A stretch of DNA of 64,000 bases from Volvox africanus (GCA_030268105.1 BSDZ01000089.1:1984001-2048000); one strand, 5' to 3'; shown: positions 35,520-47,889, counted from the stretch's first letter. Numbers and translations: made by a program. Notes: a model not told the origin generated them from the letters alone.

Positions 35520-36951
35520 CCGCCTGACAACGATGCCGTACATGTCCACCTCGCTCCACGCCCACACCGTCAACCGCCGTAGGTAGTGGAGCCCTTGCCG
35601 CCGCAGGGTACGCGCATTCATTCCTCATCGGTATGTCTCGAGGACACATGCATGAACCAGTTTATCTAGACATTTGCGGCTCGAATCCCGTTCCATGCAT
35701 ACATTGAAGGATGATTTGACTCCGCTCGCCAACACACGTAACACCACCTGCTCAAGTTCCCTCCCATCCACCAACAAGTTGCGACCCCACCCACAGATCC
35801 TGCTGCTGCCCACTGCTACTTTTATTTAGCACAAAACATGCCGCATGTGTGCGGGATGGACACGGGCCATAGCCGCACGTCCTTTGGCACAGCTGGGGAC
35901 GTGGCAATCACCATGAGCCACACCAGTGACATGGATCCAGGCGAGATGTGATCCACCGGTGGTAACCTCTATCTGCGCACCTGTTCTAATCCCACCCACC
36001 CACCTAAGCTCGTTTGACGTATGTAGACTCACCCATGCGGCGCATGGGAATGTGGCTGCTGCCGGTTTGTATGTGTTTGTGTTGCTGCCTTTGGAGGTGG
36101 GCAGTTAAAGCAGGTGCGTAAGCTTGTTTTTTATTTGTTCCGATCACAAAATCCAGAGTTGGACTTGGATAAATCCTTGGAGGACGTCGCCGGCCTGAGG
36201 AAGGCAATATGTTGTGCCAGGCGTGTGCTTGTCTTCCAGGTCTTCCCCGAGCTGACTTGCAGAAAAAATTTCGCAACGCGCGCACCAGTGGAAGCATTTG
36301 GATCACATGTTATCAGGCTTCATGTCTGCAAGTTGATGAGGGATGTAATGTAACAGCCTACCTGGCGACTTGGAAGAGAAGCAAGCAACTAAACCCGTAA
36401 TGGAGGTGTTGGTAAATGCCGGGGTCTTCCCTTGCTTGGGTATGAATAATGATACAGATGTAGCTGTATACGGACATGCATGTATGGAACATTATAGCTA
36501 TAGCCATAACCATGTACTGAATGTATGTACTTATGTACGGGATATATAATGTAATATGTATACTGCTGTACGGTAACATGCCTTTATGATGTTTAGTATA
36601 TTAGCATGGAATCTCTTTAGGAATATCATTAAGTATTGATTTAGTCTGTTACAAGTAAAGCATTGCTACTAGGTTTAACATTTGATTTCATGTTTTGAGG
36701 CATCACATCAGATGATTTATGCTATACCAATGGATGCATCTGCTTGGAAATCATATTGTTGTGTTAAATCGTCCTTAGGTATCAAGGAACATAGAGCCGA
36801 GAGTTCGCCAATATATATTTTACAATGACAAAGAAAGATATAGATAGAGCGGTCAATAGGGATTGGAGATCCCTTAGCTCCGGAACCAAGTCCGGTGTAC
36901 GCAGTTGTTCTGGTCGAACATCAACACTCTCCCGCGAACAGAACACTGCCT
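35520..36951. other. Mostly empty region with one broken minus-strand frame
   Basis: Between 35525 and 35813 on the minus strand one frame would read through about 95 codons but for a single TGA at 35622-35624 (ACVLETYR stop GMNARTLRR). It may be a decayed exon; no family is recognised. The remainder shows no gene. AT-rich TATG-type simple sequence occupies about 36430-36580. Confidence 0.35.
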
Positions 36952-37899
36952 TCAGCGAATTCCCATGCTGAGCCTGAACTTCACGAACTGTGCGTCTGGC
37001 AAAGGCTTGGTTAGCATATCCGCGACCATGCTCTCCGTCAGGCAATACTCAAATACCACGAAGCCAAAACGCTCCTCCTCTCACACAAAATGGTGCTGCA
37101 CATCAATGTGCTTGGAATGATCCGACGTGATCGGATTCCTGATCAGGTTGATCGCACCCTGGTTATCATCCCAGATGTGCACTGCCTTGACAGGATAGCC
37201 CAAATCAAACATCAACTTGCACAAGAACATCGCCTCACACGTCACGGAAGACGCTGACATGTATTCCACCCCAACTGACGATGCAGCCGTTGGTGGTTGC
37301 AGACGGCTCTTCCAGCTCACAGCCCCACCGTGATAGCCTGTGGTTGAGCGGCGGTTATCCTGGTCGCTCGCCCAGTCGGCATCAGCATAGCCGACAAGTG
37401 GCTTACCACAGCTGTACGTATTGCCGTACGCGGCCGTACCCTTCACGTACCGCAAAACCCCTCTTGCAGCTTCCCAGTGTGCTGGCATCGGCTTCGACAT
37501 AGACATATACCGTGCGAGCTTGTAAACCGTCTGCACAATGTCGGGCTGGGTGCAAACCGCCAGGTACATCAAACCGCCCACTAGCGAATGATACTGGGTG
37601 GCATCCTGGAACGGCTCCTGCTCCTCGTCACCAATACCCCTGGTGTTCAAGAGCGCTCGATTTAGCTGCATTGGATTCGCATTAGGCTTTGCATTCGTAA
37701 GCTCAAACTTCTTTACCAAGTCCAGGGCATATCTCTTTTGTGAGATCTTCATCGACCTAGTGTCACGGTCGCGCACAACCTCAATACCGGGGAAAAGCGA
37801 CACCTTGCCCAGATCCCTCACATCAAACTCCGTCGTCAGCTGTTGCTTGACTTCAGCCGGGTTCAAGGTGTCTACGTCTGACCCGAGCCTGTTTAGCAA
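36952..37899 (-). pseudogene. Ty1/Copia polyprotein fragment (RT end and RNase H)
   Basis: The frame covers the end of reverse transcriptase (DVRDLGKVSLFPGIEV, YALDLVKKFEL, LVGGLMYLAVCTQPDI) and RNase H (LVGYADADWASDQDNRRSTTGY, SSVGVEYMS, WDDNQGAINLIRN, HIDVQHHF). It ends with ADMLTKPLP at about 36980 and a stop at 36952. A single TGA at 37081-37083 interrupts it after HHFV, and the integrase and RT palm are missing. No LTR was recognised. It is a truncated, dead copy of a Copia element, fairly young judging by its otherwise open frame. Confidence 0.9.
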
Positions 37900-37928
37900 G
37901 TGAGACAGGTTGCGTGTTGTTAGTTTGC

Positions 37929-38105
37929 TAGTTCACGTCGATGATCTATTGATTGCTATCAATTGTGCCAAGCTACCGGCTGAAGTCAAATAACAGCTGA
38001 CCAAGGAGTTTGATGTGAGTGATCTGGGCGAGAAAAGAGGTGTCGCTTTTCCCCGGCATTGAGGTTGTGCGCGACCGTGGCACTAGGTCGATGAAGATCA
38101 GCAAG
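37929..38105 (+). pseudogene. Second Copia RT fragment, inverted
   Basis: On the plus strand VHVDDLLIAINCAKLP is followed by AEVK, a TAA stop and QLTKEFDVSDLG, then a frameshift. It matches about 37745-37870 of the minus-strand copy with only scattered differences. The two pieces lie head to head with a spacer of about 110 bases. Confidence 0.85.
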
Positions 38106-38482
38106 GACCTTGGGGCACGAGGCGCATACAAAGCAGCACACACCCAAACCTAACTGTCTGGACTTGGGGGACCCAGGCAAGCTCTCCTCAGCACTAGCCT
38201 GGGCAAGGCCCTGATGACCATTGCCTGGTACTGCAACGGCAGGAGCCGCTGATAAAGCTAAATATTAAAACAATTTACTGCTGGGTTATGGGGTTCGGAG
38301 TTTGGTGGGCCTTTGTATCGTATTCTTCATATGGCCAATACAATTGTGTATTCTGCACCCTTTCCAGTGCAGTGTACGGCAAGCGGCAGGCAGGGGCCAC
38401 AAACGTAGGCATTTGTAGTTGCAAACGTCCTGCCTGAATATATCCTATTTAACAGCAGACGTTCAGGTAGGTAACAAGGTTA

Positions 38483-38641
38483 GTACACTGTGAATTGTAT
38501 TGGCGCTGCTAGTTTGGGCCGCTCCACCCTCAAAATATGTCGCTTCCGTTCAAACCCGGCCACCGTTCTTGTGCTTTTCTCTGTTCTGCGTTTAGGATTG
38601 CCATGCATTTCTGTCAACTGCGGCTGTCATAGCCAACGGAA
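38483..38641 (+). repeat. Dispersed repeat family A, copy 2
   Basis: Collinear with 27723-27905, in the same orientation, sharing GCTAGTTTGGGCCGC and TTGCCATGCATTTCTGTC. No terminal repeats or target duplications could be seen. Confidence 0.8.
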
Positions 38642-40001
38642 TTGTGCGATGGTCTGACTTTGTTACAGCATTACATTCACAATATATAACCATGTAATTT
38701 CAGTCCGTAGGGGCTTTGGCATTGGATCACGGGCGCAAAGGCGCTGCAAACATTAACAGCAGAAAACCATTGGCCACATAGGGACCTATTCCCCAACCAC
38801 TTGCCACGAGCCAACCAAAGGCTCCCACAACTGAACCAACCGCGCTACCACCACCAAGCTCAACTGCCCCTGGGTGATGCCACCTGGAGAGGGGGTAAAC
38901 CTAGTATCATGTGGTGAGGAAACCGACCTTCCCGACATGTGCCTCCATCCCAGCCCCCATAGCTGTCGCCTACATGTCCCTGAGGCCGTACGTCAACCGC
39001 TCAGGCTGCCCGTGTATGCATGGCCGCACCCTGACATGCCACAGGGACCTTTCCTTTGGGGAAACCAGGAACCGGGAAAAAGGCAGGGCGAAAAAAGCAA
39101 CAAATTACACGGAGAGGAAAACCCCATGCCACACAGAGCTAGTCGTAGGGGGAGGTAGGGGGAGGCAAAGATATGGGGAGCTCCAATCAAGCAACTCCGA
39201 AACCAACAGTACGTCAAAGCTCTGGTGATGGGCTTTTGCGCCCCTTGACCGCATTTTAGGTGAGTCACAGAATGTCATTTCAGTTCACAAGCTGCCACCA
39301 CTACCCTGTGACCCAGGGTAGTGGAAGATCCCCCTGCCTCCATTCATGTCGGGCATAGAAATAACATACATAAAGCCCTAAGAACACCAGCTGTGCGTTT
39401 TCGGCGTTCATCATTTCGGCGTTCATTCGGCATCAACATCAGCACCACATCAGCATCAGTACGGGATGGCCGCCACCACCACCGCCTGCCTTCCAATCAG
39501 ATAAGAGCATTTTAAAGCTCGGCTAATTGTGCGTAGCCAAGCCAAATGCTGATCAGGGGAAGTAGCAGGATCAAGAGGTGGCACTAGAGAACGATGATGG
39601 CAGTGGTAATGTTATTGCTAATGCTGAGGACCTGCATAGCCATATACAATACACGGATATCACCGGGGTCGTGGGATGCTGCACTGGCAGATATGGTGAC
39701 AAGCGCCGGACCCCTGACAGCGGTAGACAAGGTCTCCAAGAACATGTTGATCTGTATGCTGCACGCGATATGAATTTCCCATCCTGTTTGTGTTTAGGAG
39801 AACACCCCAGCCGCACACCCCAGCACTCACTCGTCAAAGTCATCACCGCAGCACTCTCATCTCCACCTCCACCACAACCGCTTATTAGCGCGGCCGAAAA
39901 GCAATCTCACCACCACGGCCATAACTGACCTGAGCCCACCTTGACTCACTCCCGACCCATGAGAAGGAACGGGCAACATCAACCACCCCAAGGATCTCCT
40001 T
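38642..40001. other. Intergenic region without a recognised gene
   Basis: Reading frames here are short and lack motifs. There is a CAGCACCACATCAGCATCAG-type simple stretch near 39430-39465. The right end must contain the 3' UTR of the DnaJ gene. Confidence 0.5.
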
Positions 40002-43000
40002 TCAGCCCCCACTTGACCCCGCAGCTGCTGCCCTGCATTCGTCCTTTAATCCTGATCTTCGCTTCAGGCGCAACGTGCTGTCCAAGACGGCCAGCTCTTG
40101 CAGTAGTTTCTGGGAGGCGCCGCACAGCTCGTGGGCACTGGGCAACCGGACAGCCAGGGTGAAGTAGTGGTCACCCCGCAAAATGCCGCCCCCTCCGGGG
40201 ACCGCCCGGACGATGCCCGCACCCGTCAGGCAGAGCACGTCCCCCGGCTGGGAGCCTGGGGGAGGGGTCCAAAGGAAGCGGGCAGAGGGTGAGTCGGAAC
40301 ATTGAATATGGAGTTTGACCAAAAGTTCAATCCACGAGGGCCACCACCGCGGTGACAAGGTGTTGGAAAAGTGGGCACTGAGCCGTACGGCGTGCAGTAC
40401 CTGAAAATCGCGCATTTTGAAAATCTTAGACTGCCCATGTTCAGATACAGCACCACCATGTTCAGTATAACGTTGACACCAAGCGTGTGAAGGCAAGCCC
40501 AGCGTGCCTGACGTACTTTCGTGCCTGAGGAAGGGGCTGCTCGTGCAGGCCGGATAGAACCTTCACAAGCGGGTGGCTTCACAGTCCCCACGCTCCCTCT
40601 CCTTCCCCCTCCATCCCCCGCCTTCCCTCTCCTTCCCCCTCCTTCCCCCTCCATCCCCCTCCTTCCCTCTCCTTCCGTTTCCTCCCCCCCCTCCCCCGCC
40701 ATCCCTCTTCATTCCCCTCCTTCCCTTTCCTTCCCCCTCCTTCCCTCTCCATTCCCCTCCTTCCCCCTCCCCTCCGCTCGCCCCAGAAGCCCCGTCACCG
40801 TTTGCCGGCCAAGCCCCTCTTGGCCTCCGGTAGTCCCTGTCCCCACGCCCGGCTTCGTGCGTTCATCTCCCCAGGTCCCCCCTCCCTGCCTGCTCGCCTG
40901 GAGGGACTTGCAGCACCCTGGTGCCCCGCACTGTCTCCACCTCCACCGCACCCCCCAGCACCGCCACGAACACGTCCAGGGCCAAGGAGCTGTGCAGGTC
41001 GTAGCCTCTCCGTTCCAGGTTGGGATCCGGGTACACCTGCTCGGGGGGGGGGGCACATGGGATCATGCATGGAGCGGCGGCACATTTGGAAGAGAACACG
41101 GGCGCCAGATGGGTGGGACTTGTCGGGCAGGAAGGCTGGGGGAGGTGCGCGTACCGTGCATGGGGGTAAATCGGAAAGAAGAAGCAAGTCGAGAAATAAG
41201 CTATCGACTGCATCTTTGCCTATGAGGAGCCGATGCATGGAAAAGAGGGGGGGAGAAACCGATACACACACAGCAGCGGTACAAAACAAATGAACTGCAT
41301 GTCCATATATATGTATACATTTTTGTCTACTTATGATTCCAAATGCCAAGTGAGCTAAAACCGTGTCGCCCGTAAGGCCCAATCAGGAACCCCAGGAGCG
41401 GTTGCCATATAGTTCATACGCTGGAACCGCACGCCGCCCTGTTTGTGCCCCAAACCCCCGTCCCCGCCGCTTAAGCCCCGGGGGCCCCGCTAACCAGGAT
41501 TTCAGACACGCCGTGCACCACCCGCCGCCGCCTCCTCCTGATCTCCAGAAACGGCTGGTAGCCAACTGGTGAGCTGCTGGTCCGTAGCTCTCACCTATCC
41601 TCCACTCGAGCGGCTTTGGCGGCTCGCTGGAACGCAGTCGGCGCCGCCGGCCCCCAATCCTCACCCGTCCGTTTCTTCTTCAAATCCTATATGTCCGATC
41701 CTCGCCCCAACCTTACCGACAGCGACCCCACCATATACGCATATACGAATATACGTGTACATAGACACATGCACACCCGATCGAGCGCACACCGACTCAC
41801 CTCCAGCCGCACCAGCAGGTCCCCGGCGGCCCCGCCACAGCGGCCCGCACCGCCCTCGCCGCCCACGCGGAGCACCTGACCCCGCTCCACGCCCGCGGGA
41901 ATGCTGACGGCCAGATCTCGACTGGACAGCCGCCGCCCGCGCCCCGAGCAGCTGTGCCGAAGAGGGAAGGGTTGAAAAGGCCGGATGATGCCCGAATGGT
42001 CATGGTAGGATTTGTGTCTTTGGCGGGATGTCACATGCGCACAGATGTCACAGATTCACCTCCCCCACCCGGCCGGCTAGCAGCCTCGGCATAAACTGGG
42101 AATGCGCACCTCGTGCAGGGAGGCTGTTCCACCCGTCCTGACCCCGCACAGGCCGGACACGTGTCCAGTCCCAAAACCTTGGTCCCGGCGAACTGCCCGC
42201 TGTCCGCCGCCCCCAGGTACTGCGACTTGAGGATCTGCCCGCTGCCCCCGCACACGGAGCAGGCGGGCGGGGCGGAGGAGCAGCCGCTTCCCTGGACAGG
42301 TTCAACAAGGAGGCAGGTACAAGGATACGTAAGGGGGGGAGGACGAATGAAACGAACCAGCTGGTGCTGATACTGAAGGAACGAGGACTAACCACCGTGA
42401 AGGTGGAGGAGGATGGCTGACGTCGTCTAAAGGGGGGAAACGGAAAGTGCGAAGCGCGGCCCGCTATGGGGCCACTTCGCCGTACCCCCTTGTAAACGCG
42501 AAGTCTTCCCCGCAAAAGCCTTCCTCATATACGCGTACATACACAAGCCGCGGTCCACAGCCGGCCGAGAAAGCCTCATCCCCTTTCTCCGTGAACCTGA
42601 GGCTGTCGAAAATAGGCTCTGTCTCCATTTCGCGCTCCCAAGGGCCTTACCTGGCAATCCTCGCACGTCGCCATGGCTGCGTACGACAGCACTTTATCGG
42701 TTCCCTGGGCTGCCTCACTCAGCATGATGCCCAGGACCAGGTGCACATCGCGGCCGCGGAAACCGCCGCCGCTGGGGCCGCAGGCCCTGACGCCCCGCTG
42801 CTCCCCTCCGGGTGCACCTGCGATGCAGACCGCCGGGGAGCGAGCCAAGTAGCCGAGTGCAGTATGGAGCTTACACGTTCGAGCTGCGGCTGACCAGGTG
42901 ATGGGGCCATGGGGTGATGGGGCCATGGGGTGATGGGGCCATGGGGTGATGGGGCCATGGGGCCATGGGGTGATGGGGCCATGGGGTGATGGGGCCATGG

Positions 43001-43801
43001 GGCGCCGGAATGAGCGCCGCGTACCCCCCAACTTCGCATGAAAGAAGGGGGCGCACCGCTAGGAAGGAGTAGATTGGGAAAGACACGGCATTAGCGGCTA
43101 TGCATTTCAAATAATACGTGCGAATCCTCCATAAGCCTCGATAACCCACATCACTGATTGTCAATCATTAACGACAACCTGTTGAAATACGACAACAGGT
43201 GGGGACCGCTAGGCAGGCTTTGCATAGACGGGGTTTCTCCCTATTCATAATCCTCTTAGGCAAAGCCAACGAGGAAAGAGATACCCTCAGATGGTACCGC
43301 CGTTGTCCTTCTTACCAGCATCATCGAGCCCGTTTCCCAGGTAGCTCCAAAGAGTAGCAAATTTGGGACCGAGCGCTTTGAGACCTACATTGTCGTACAA
43401 GTTACGTAATCTGCTGTCACCCAAAATTTCGTACGCCGCTTTTATACGCTGCATCCAAGGGTTGTGGCAACAGGGGGCAGACTTGGAGATCACTAAGCTA
43501 TCGCGGTACTAGTTGAGGGATTCAAAACGTGCACCCCGGCGCCTACCTGAAAGTCTTCCTGCGCCGCTGGCGAAGCGTTTGTATCTGGATGAAGTTGCCT
43601 TGCAGCGTTCCTATATGCCGCTCGGACTTCCGCGGGTGTAGCTGAGCGCTTAATACCTAGCAGTCCATACAATGTGTGGGGTCTGCGTGTGTGGCCCCCA
43701 TCGGCTCGAGACGAAGACCTAAGAATCACTATTCTGGATGGCTTGGGAAATATGAAAACTCTACTCTTATGTACAGGCAATGAACATATGCCAACTTGCA
43801 T
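40002..43801 (-). CDS. Type I DnaJ (Hsp40) co-chaperone, probably organellar
   Basis: Predicted 426-residue co-chaperone that stimulates Hsp70 ATPase. Seven exons fit in phase: 43547-43801, 43316-43448, 42651-42817, 42110-42291, 41801-41951, 40898-41036 and 40002-40255. The first about 40 residues are basic and Ser-rich, like a transit peptide. The J domain (about 43-110) has LYGLLGIKRSATPAEVRAAY, HPD at 71-73 and AAYEILGDSRLRNLYD. The zinc domain has four Cys pairs: CEDCQGSG, CSVCGGSG, CPACAGSG and CTSCSGRG. C-terminal domains show SIPAGVERGQVLRVGGEG, NLERRGYDLH and QPGDVLCLTGAGI. The Gly/Phe linker is short. The intron before the last exon uses a GC donor (CAG|GCGAGC). The start of exon 3 is ambiguous, because upstream acceptors also keep the frame. 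It shares a 233-base divergent promoter with the mTERF gene, which fits an organellar role, though that is only suggestive. Confidence 0.9.
40585..40775 (+). repeat. Pyrimidine-rich (CCCTCCTT) tract in DnaJ intron
   Basis: About 190 bases of CCTTCCCCCTCC words within the GC-AG intron of the DnaJ gene; on the coding strand it is a long purine tract. Open frames across it are composition artefacts. Confidence 0.9.
42894..43010 (+). repeat. 16-base minisatellite in DnaJ intron 2
   Basis: GATGGGGCCATGGGGT is repeated about seven times, with one partial unit, just upstream of the third-exon acceptor on the minus strand. It keeps several frames open (His-Gly-Pro-Ile repeats), which explains spurious long frames here. 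Confidence 0.9.
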
Positions 43802-44034
43802 CGGAGTCCCACGTCAAGTAGCAGCGCTCGTCTCGCCAACCAAAACACCCTAAAACAAGTCCCGATACCGAAAATATAGGAAGAGTCGACATCAACTCGA
43901 CAACTTATTGAGCCTCGGCGAGGTTACGTCCGTGATTCCGTGTTGCCGTCACGCGATGGCCGTTCCTTTACCGTTAGTACGAGAAACATTGACATAGAAA
44001 CTGGAATTACTACTTCTTTGTCGCATTGTACAAT
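43802..44034. promoter_or_regulatory. Divergent promoter region, DnaJ / mTERF
   Basis: Only 233 bases separate the two start codons. No TATA box is evident. Shared regulation is an inference from spacing and from both products looking organellar. Confidence 0.45.
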
Positions 44035-47000
44035 ATGCTTAAGCACGCGAGCTCCGCTGTGCGTAGTGGCACCAGCGGTGATATTACGAGAGTCGATGTC
44101 CATCATCGCCCTTTAACCGCATGCAACATACTTGTTATCGCGAGCCGGCATCATCAGTCGCACTCCATAGCTCCCGTGCTGAAATACTACAAACGCAATG
44201 AGCGGTCTCCCAAAGCGCCCTCCGCCCAACCAGCCCAGGATGTGACTACCAGTCTCGCAGAGAACCTTCGAGCCCTAGGCGCCGACCCGCATGTTGTCCT
44301 CGAACACCCAGATCTCCGAGCAATAGACCATGAACTGGTGCGCAGCCTGTTGTCACCGCTGGGGAACCCGTCTTACCTGGTTAGGGGGTCACCCCTTCAA
44401 AATCGGACTCACGCGGCCTTCAGTTTGAGCCGCTCCCTCTATCGTTCTGTGAAGAAACCGCACGACGGGAGTCCAGAGGTTCTCGTGATGTCAAATACGG
44501 GAAGACACCGGGCGGATATCCGGCTTCTGAACCCGCCCTGCTCCTGGCTTGGGCAGCGCCTTCCCGGAATGCTCCGCTCCCCCACTGCACTACGCATATG
44601 TGGCGTCTCCGCTGCCCCCGGCCCCACCGCTGCCCTCCCCCTTCTCCCCCTTCCAGTTTACCTCTGCCCTGTCTGTTCTATCCGACTGGGTGCCTCGCCG
44701 CTCACTGGGCGCCCTGCTGGAGCGCCACCCATCCCTCCTCATCGCACAGCTAAGGGCCTGGGCGGACTTCCTTGATTCCTTCGGGTTTCAGCGCCTGGCG
44801 ATACAAGAGTAAGTCGCCCCTCCATTCTCAGCCGGTCCGGCCTTGGTCCTTGGTCCAGGGATGAGGGCTGGGACCTCCAAAGCGGATAGCAGCAATGCCG
44901 GTTGGACATTTATTGGTTTGAGGATTGAGTGTGAGGGCTGAAATCTCAGGTTACCCGGCTGGCCCGGCTAGGGTTTTGAGGAAGCTGTGTCAGGCGATCC
45001 AAAGGCTGAGAAGTTCCGGAGGGATTTACCCCCGGACGAAAGTGTGAACGAAAATGTGAACGAATTTCACTTGTTAGGATGTTCTACGAAGAAATTTGGG
45101 TTTGTGCAAACGAAATGGTTGCGGAGATTGCGGCATTGTCCTGCAGCTGCCGACTGGGATAAGCATATGCAGGTGAGTTGTGGGACAGACGAACAGATAG
45201 ACAAGGACAGACAGACAAGGACAGAAAGACAAGGAGGCAGTCAGAGAGACAGACACGGACAGACAGACGTCCTTGGGGTTTCTGCGGGTATGGCAACCGT
45301 CGACGTCCTTACCCGGGTGCATTCCACACTTTTGCTCACGACGCACACAACGAATGCAGTTCCCCGCGATTGGACGCGAAACGTAACCAAGTTCACGTCC
45401 GCCTCATCCCCTGATCCCCGCATTTTCACATACAGGCTCTTCCTCAACTCCCCCGATGTGATCACCAGCTCCTCCGTGCACAGGGCGGGGCAGGTGAGGG
45501 GTGAGCGAACGGGGAGGGGGTATTGCTGGAGGAGGTAAGTAGCAGGAGGAGGGGTTTTTACATGTGCGCTGTTCCCGCCACTGCGGCAGTGCTGCTGCGT
45601 ATGGACCCTCCGGGAAAAAGCGGTATACGTGGCCTCCTGGTCTGTCCTCCGGCCCGATGGACTCGCCCTGCGTAGTGTACAGTGCAGCGGCTTGGCTTGT
45701 GCCGCATTAACACCATCCCCGTTCCCCGTTCCCCGTTCCCCGTTCTCCATATCCGCGCCCTTCCAGGTTTTTCTGTTTCTGCGGCAGCTGGGTTTGAGCA
45801 ATGAGGAGATCGTGGGGCCCATCTTCCGCTGGAAGGCTCTGCTGGCGGAGGGAGCGGACTACCAGGTGCTTACGGGTTGATGGTGAGGGGTGAGGGTTTA
45901 TCACGCCATGGCACCACCCCGTCGATACCTCTCCGGCTCCCTTTGAGGGGGAACGAAAGGCGGTTGAGTCTGCCCATTCGGAGTCCCACTTCATCAAGCA
46001 GGGGCTATGGATTTACTGCAGTGGGCGAGGCGATCACCCGGTGGGAGTAGGGATTTGAAAGGAAGTCGGGGAGAGGGTGTTATTTTTCGCATTGCCTGTT
46101 CCCGAACCCACCCTCGCGGGCCCGTGTTGTTGTTCCACTGGCTTCCCCCTCCCCTTTCTGCATTCCGACTAGTCCGCTGCGTCCTTCCTGGAGCGCGAGG
46201 GTGAAGTGCCGGAGGACCTGCTGCCTCGTGTGGCCTCCACGTACCCGGGGCTGTTGGCAGCCCCCGTGGAGGGGGAGCTGCGGCCGCGGCTGCATTTCCT
46301 GAAAGTTCTGGGGCCTGAGGCTTCCCGAGTGCTGAGGGGAGTGTTGTGGGAGGACTGGTGCGGCTGGTAAGCGGGTGTGTGATGGGGGTGGGTGGGGTGG
46401 GATGGGACGGTAGCCATGGTGGCAGGTCGGGGCATCCAGGTAGCACTGACTCGGGGTGTGAGTGAGTTGGCTGGTTGGAACCCCCAGTCCACGAGCCCCG
46501 CCTACGTGGGAGAGATTCTTTTCCCATCACACCTCCTTTTCGTTTCCTCACCTTCTGAAGGGCGTGCACGCGTCATCACATCGAGTCCTCAGTCCTCAGT
46601 CCTCAGTCCTGCACACCAGGTTGGCTCTCTCGTGTCACCGGCCGGACTAGGTCCCGCGATTGCTACCGGCTGCTCAACATTCCGCCGCACCCTACGCCCT
46701 AGGATTCACGGACTCGCCAACTGGTCAACAGCGGTGGCCCCCAAACTGGTGGCTTTGGAAGGGGTGCTGCCGGGGGGCCGGCCCGCTGCGGAGGCGCTGT
46801 TTCGGGAGGTGCCAGAGGCGCTCAAGTGCCCGCCGGAGAGCCGCTTGGTGCCCAACCTGCGGCTGCTGACGGGCAGGATGGGGATACAAGGGGAGGTGGG
46901 CAAAGCGGAGCGGAAGGGGGGCCGCACGGCGGGATGCCGGCGTCACGCCGTAGCGCTGCACTGACCACGCATAAAATGCAATTGTTGTGGCACCGGGGAA

Positions 47001-47889
47001 TGTAGCCAACGTGAAGGGAGCGGGTAGGAGTGGGGAGGAGCGGTGAAGGGCGGGAAGGGGATCCTGGACGGGGTCGGCGGGGCCTGAGCGCTTAACCTAC
47101 TTCGTACCATGTCCTTTGCTTCACCACCATCTACATTGTTATTCCCCTACCTCACTTCCCAACCCGCCTTTCTCCCCACCCCACCCTACCCGCACCCGCC
47201 TTTCTCCCCACATACGGGTTTTCTCCCAGCAACTCTTCGCATTGCTCCGCGGTGCTCCCGCCATCTTGTCGCTGCCACCCGAGCAACTGGAGAGCCGGTG
47301 GGTCTTCCTGCTTGAGGCCGTAAACGGCTCCGAAGCCGATCTGTTGGCCTACCCACCCTACCTGCTGGCGAGCCTCTCCAAGGTCACCGGACCCCGGTTC
47401 TTCTACATCACCCTCCGGGGCCTTACGAGTCGGGCCTCCAACGGCGTGGTATCTGAGTCTGGAGAAAACGGACTTGAGGCTGGCGCTGGATTTGGGACAG
47501 CTGCTAGCAATTTAGACCTTCGCTGGTTGTGCAAAGGGAGCGACGATGAGTGGCTCAAGAGGGTGGCTGCAGAGCAGCGGGCGGGGTCCAGTGGTGGAGG
47601 GAGGAGTGCAGCTCTGTTGGCACTGGCGGTGGGTGCGGGGGGAGAACCCAGCATAGCAGCGCAGGGCCAAGAGGGTGCGGAGGAGCCAGAAGCAGGGCAG
47701 CAACAGCCGCAGCGGCCGCAAGAGGGGGTGGTGGATGGGGAGTTGTTGTTGCTTCGTGGTGATTACGATGAGGTGGTTTCGGAGTGGGACTCGTTGCTGG
47801 GGTGGTGCTGCGACAAGGCATTCACCGAGCGGGGCCGCAAGCGGTTCGAAGAGCAACTGTCTCTCTTTTGTCTGCTCATCCAAGGATGA
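44035..47889 (+). CDS. mTERF-family protein, probably organelle gene expression
   Basis: Predicted 566-residue member of the mitochondrial transcription termination factor family; plant and algal members bind organellar DNA or RNA. Seven exons fit in phase: 44035-44379, 44657-44808, 45436-45493, 45767-45865, 46173-46366, 46703-46895 and 47230-47889. Repeating helical units read like mTERF motifs: LGALLERHPSLLIAQLRAWADFLDSFGF, VFLFLRQLGLSNEEIVGPIF, LRPRLHFLKVLGPEASRVLRGVL and LLAYPPYLLASLSKVTGPRFFYI. The first about 65 residues are basic and Ser/His-rich, as in a transit peptide. The last exon adds an acidic, Gln-rich linker and a C-terminal helix, longer than usual. Introns contain simple repeats (GACAGACA at 45180-45265, CCCCGTT at 45718-45750, AGTCCTC at 46582-46610). 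Family assignment rests on repeat pattern; orthology to a named mTERF is not possible by eye. Confidence 0.75.

Noticed and set aside
35640..35720. Possible tRNA (GGCTCGAATCCCG resembles a B box)
   Set aside because: No matching A box, acceptor stem or anticodon arm could be folded around it.
40521..41225. 234-codon plus-strand Pro/Ser-rich frame
   Set aside because: Composition artefact of the CCCTCCTT tract and antisense of a DnaJ exon.
42576..43031. His-Gly-Pro-Ile repeat protein
   Set aside because: Comes from translating the 16-base minisatellite in a DnaJ intron; only the last 55 codons are a true exon.
47116..47229. Extension of the last mTERF exon upstream
   Set aside because: A good acceptor (TTCTCCCAG) at 47229 and phase agreement with exon 6 place the exon start at 47230; the upstream part is Pro-rich intron sequence.
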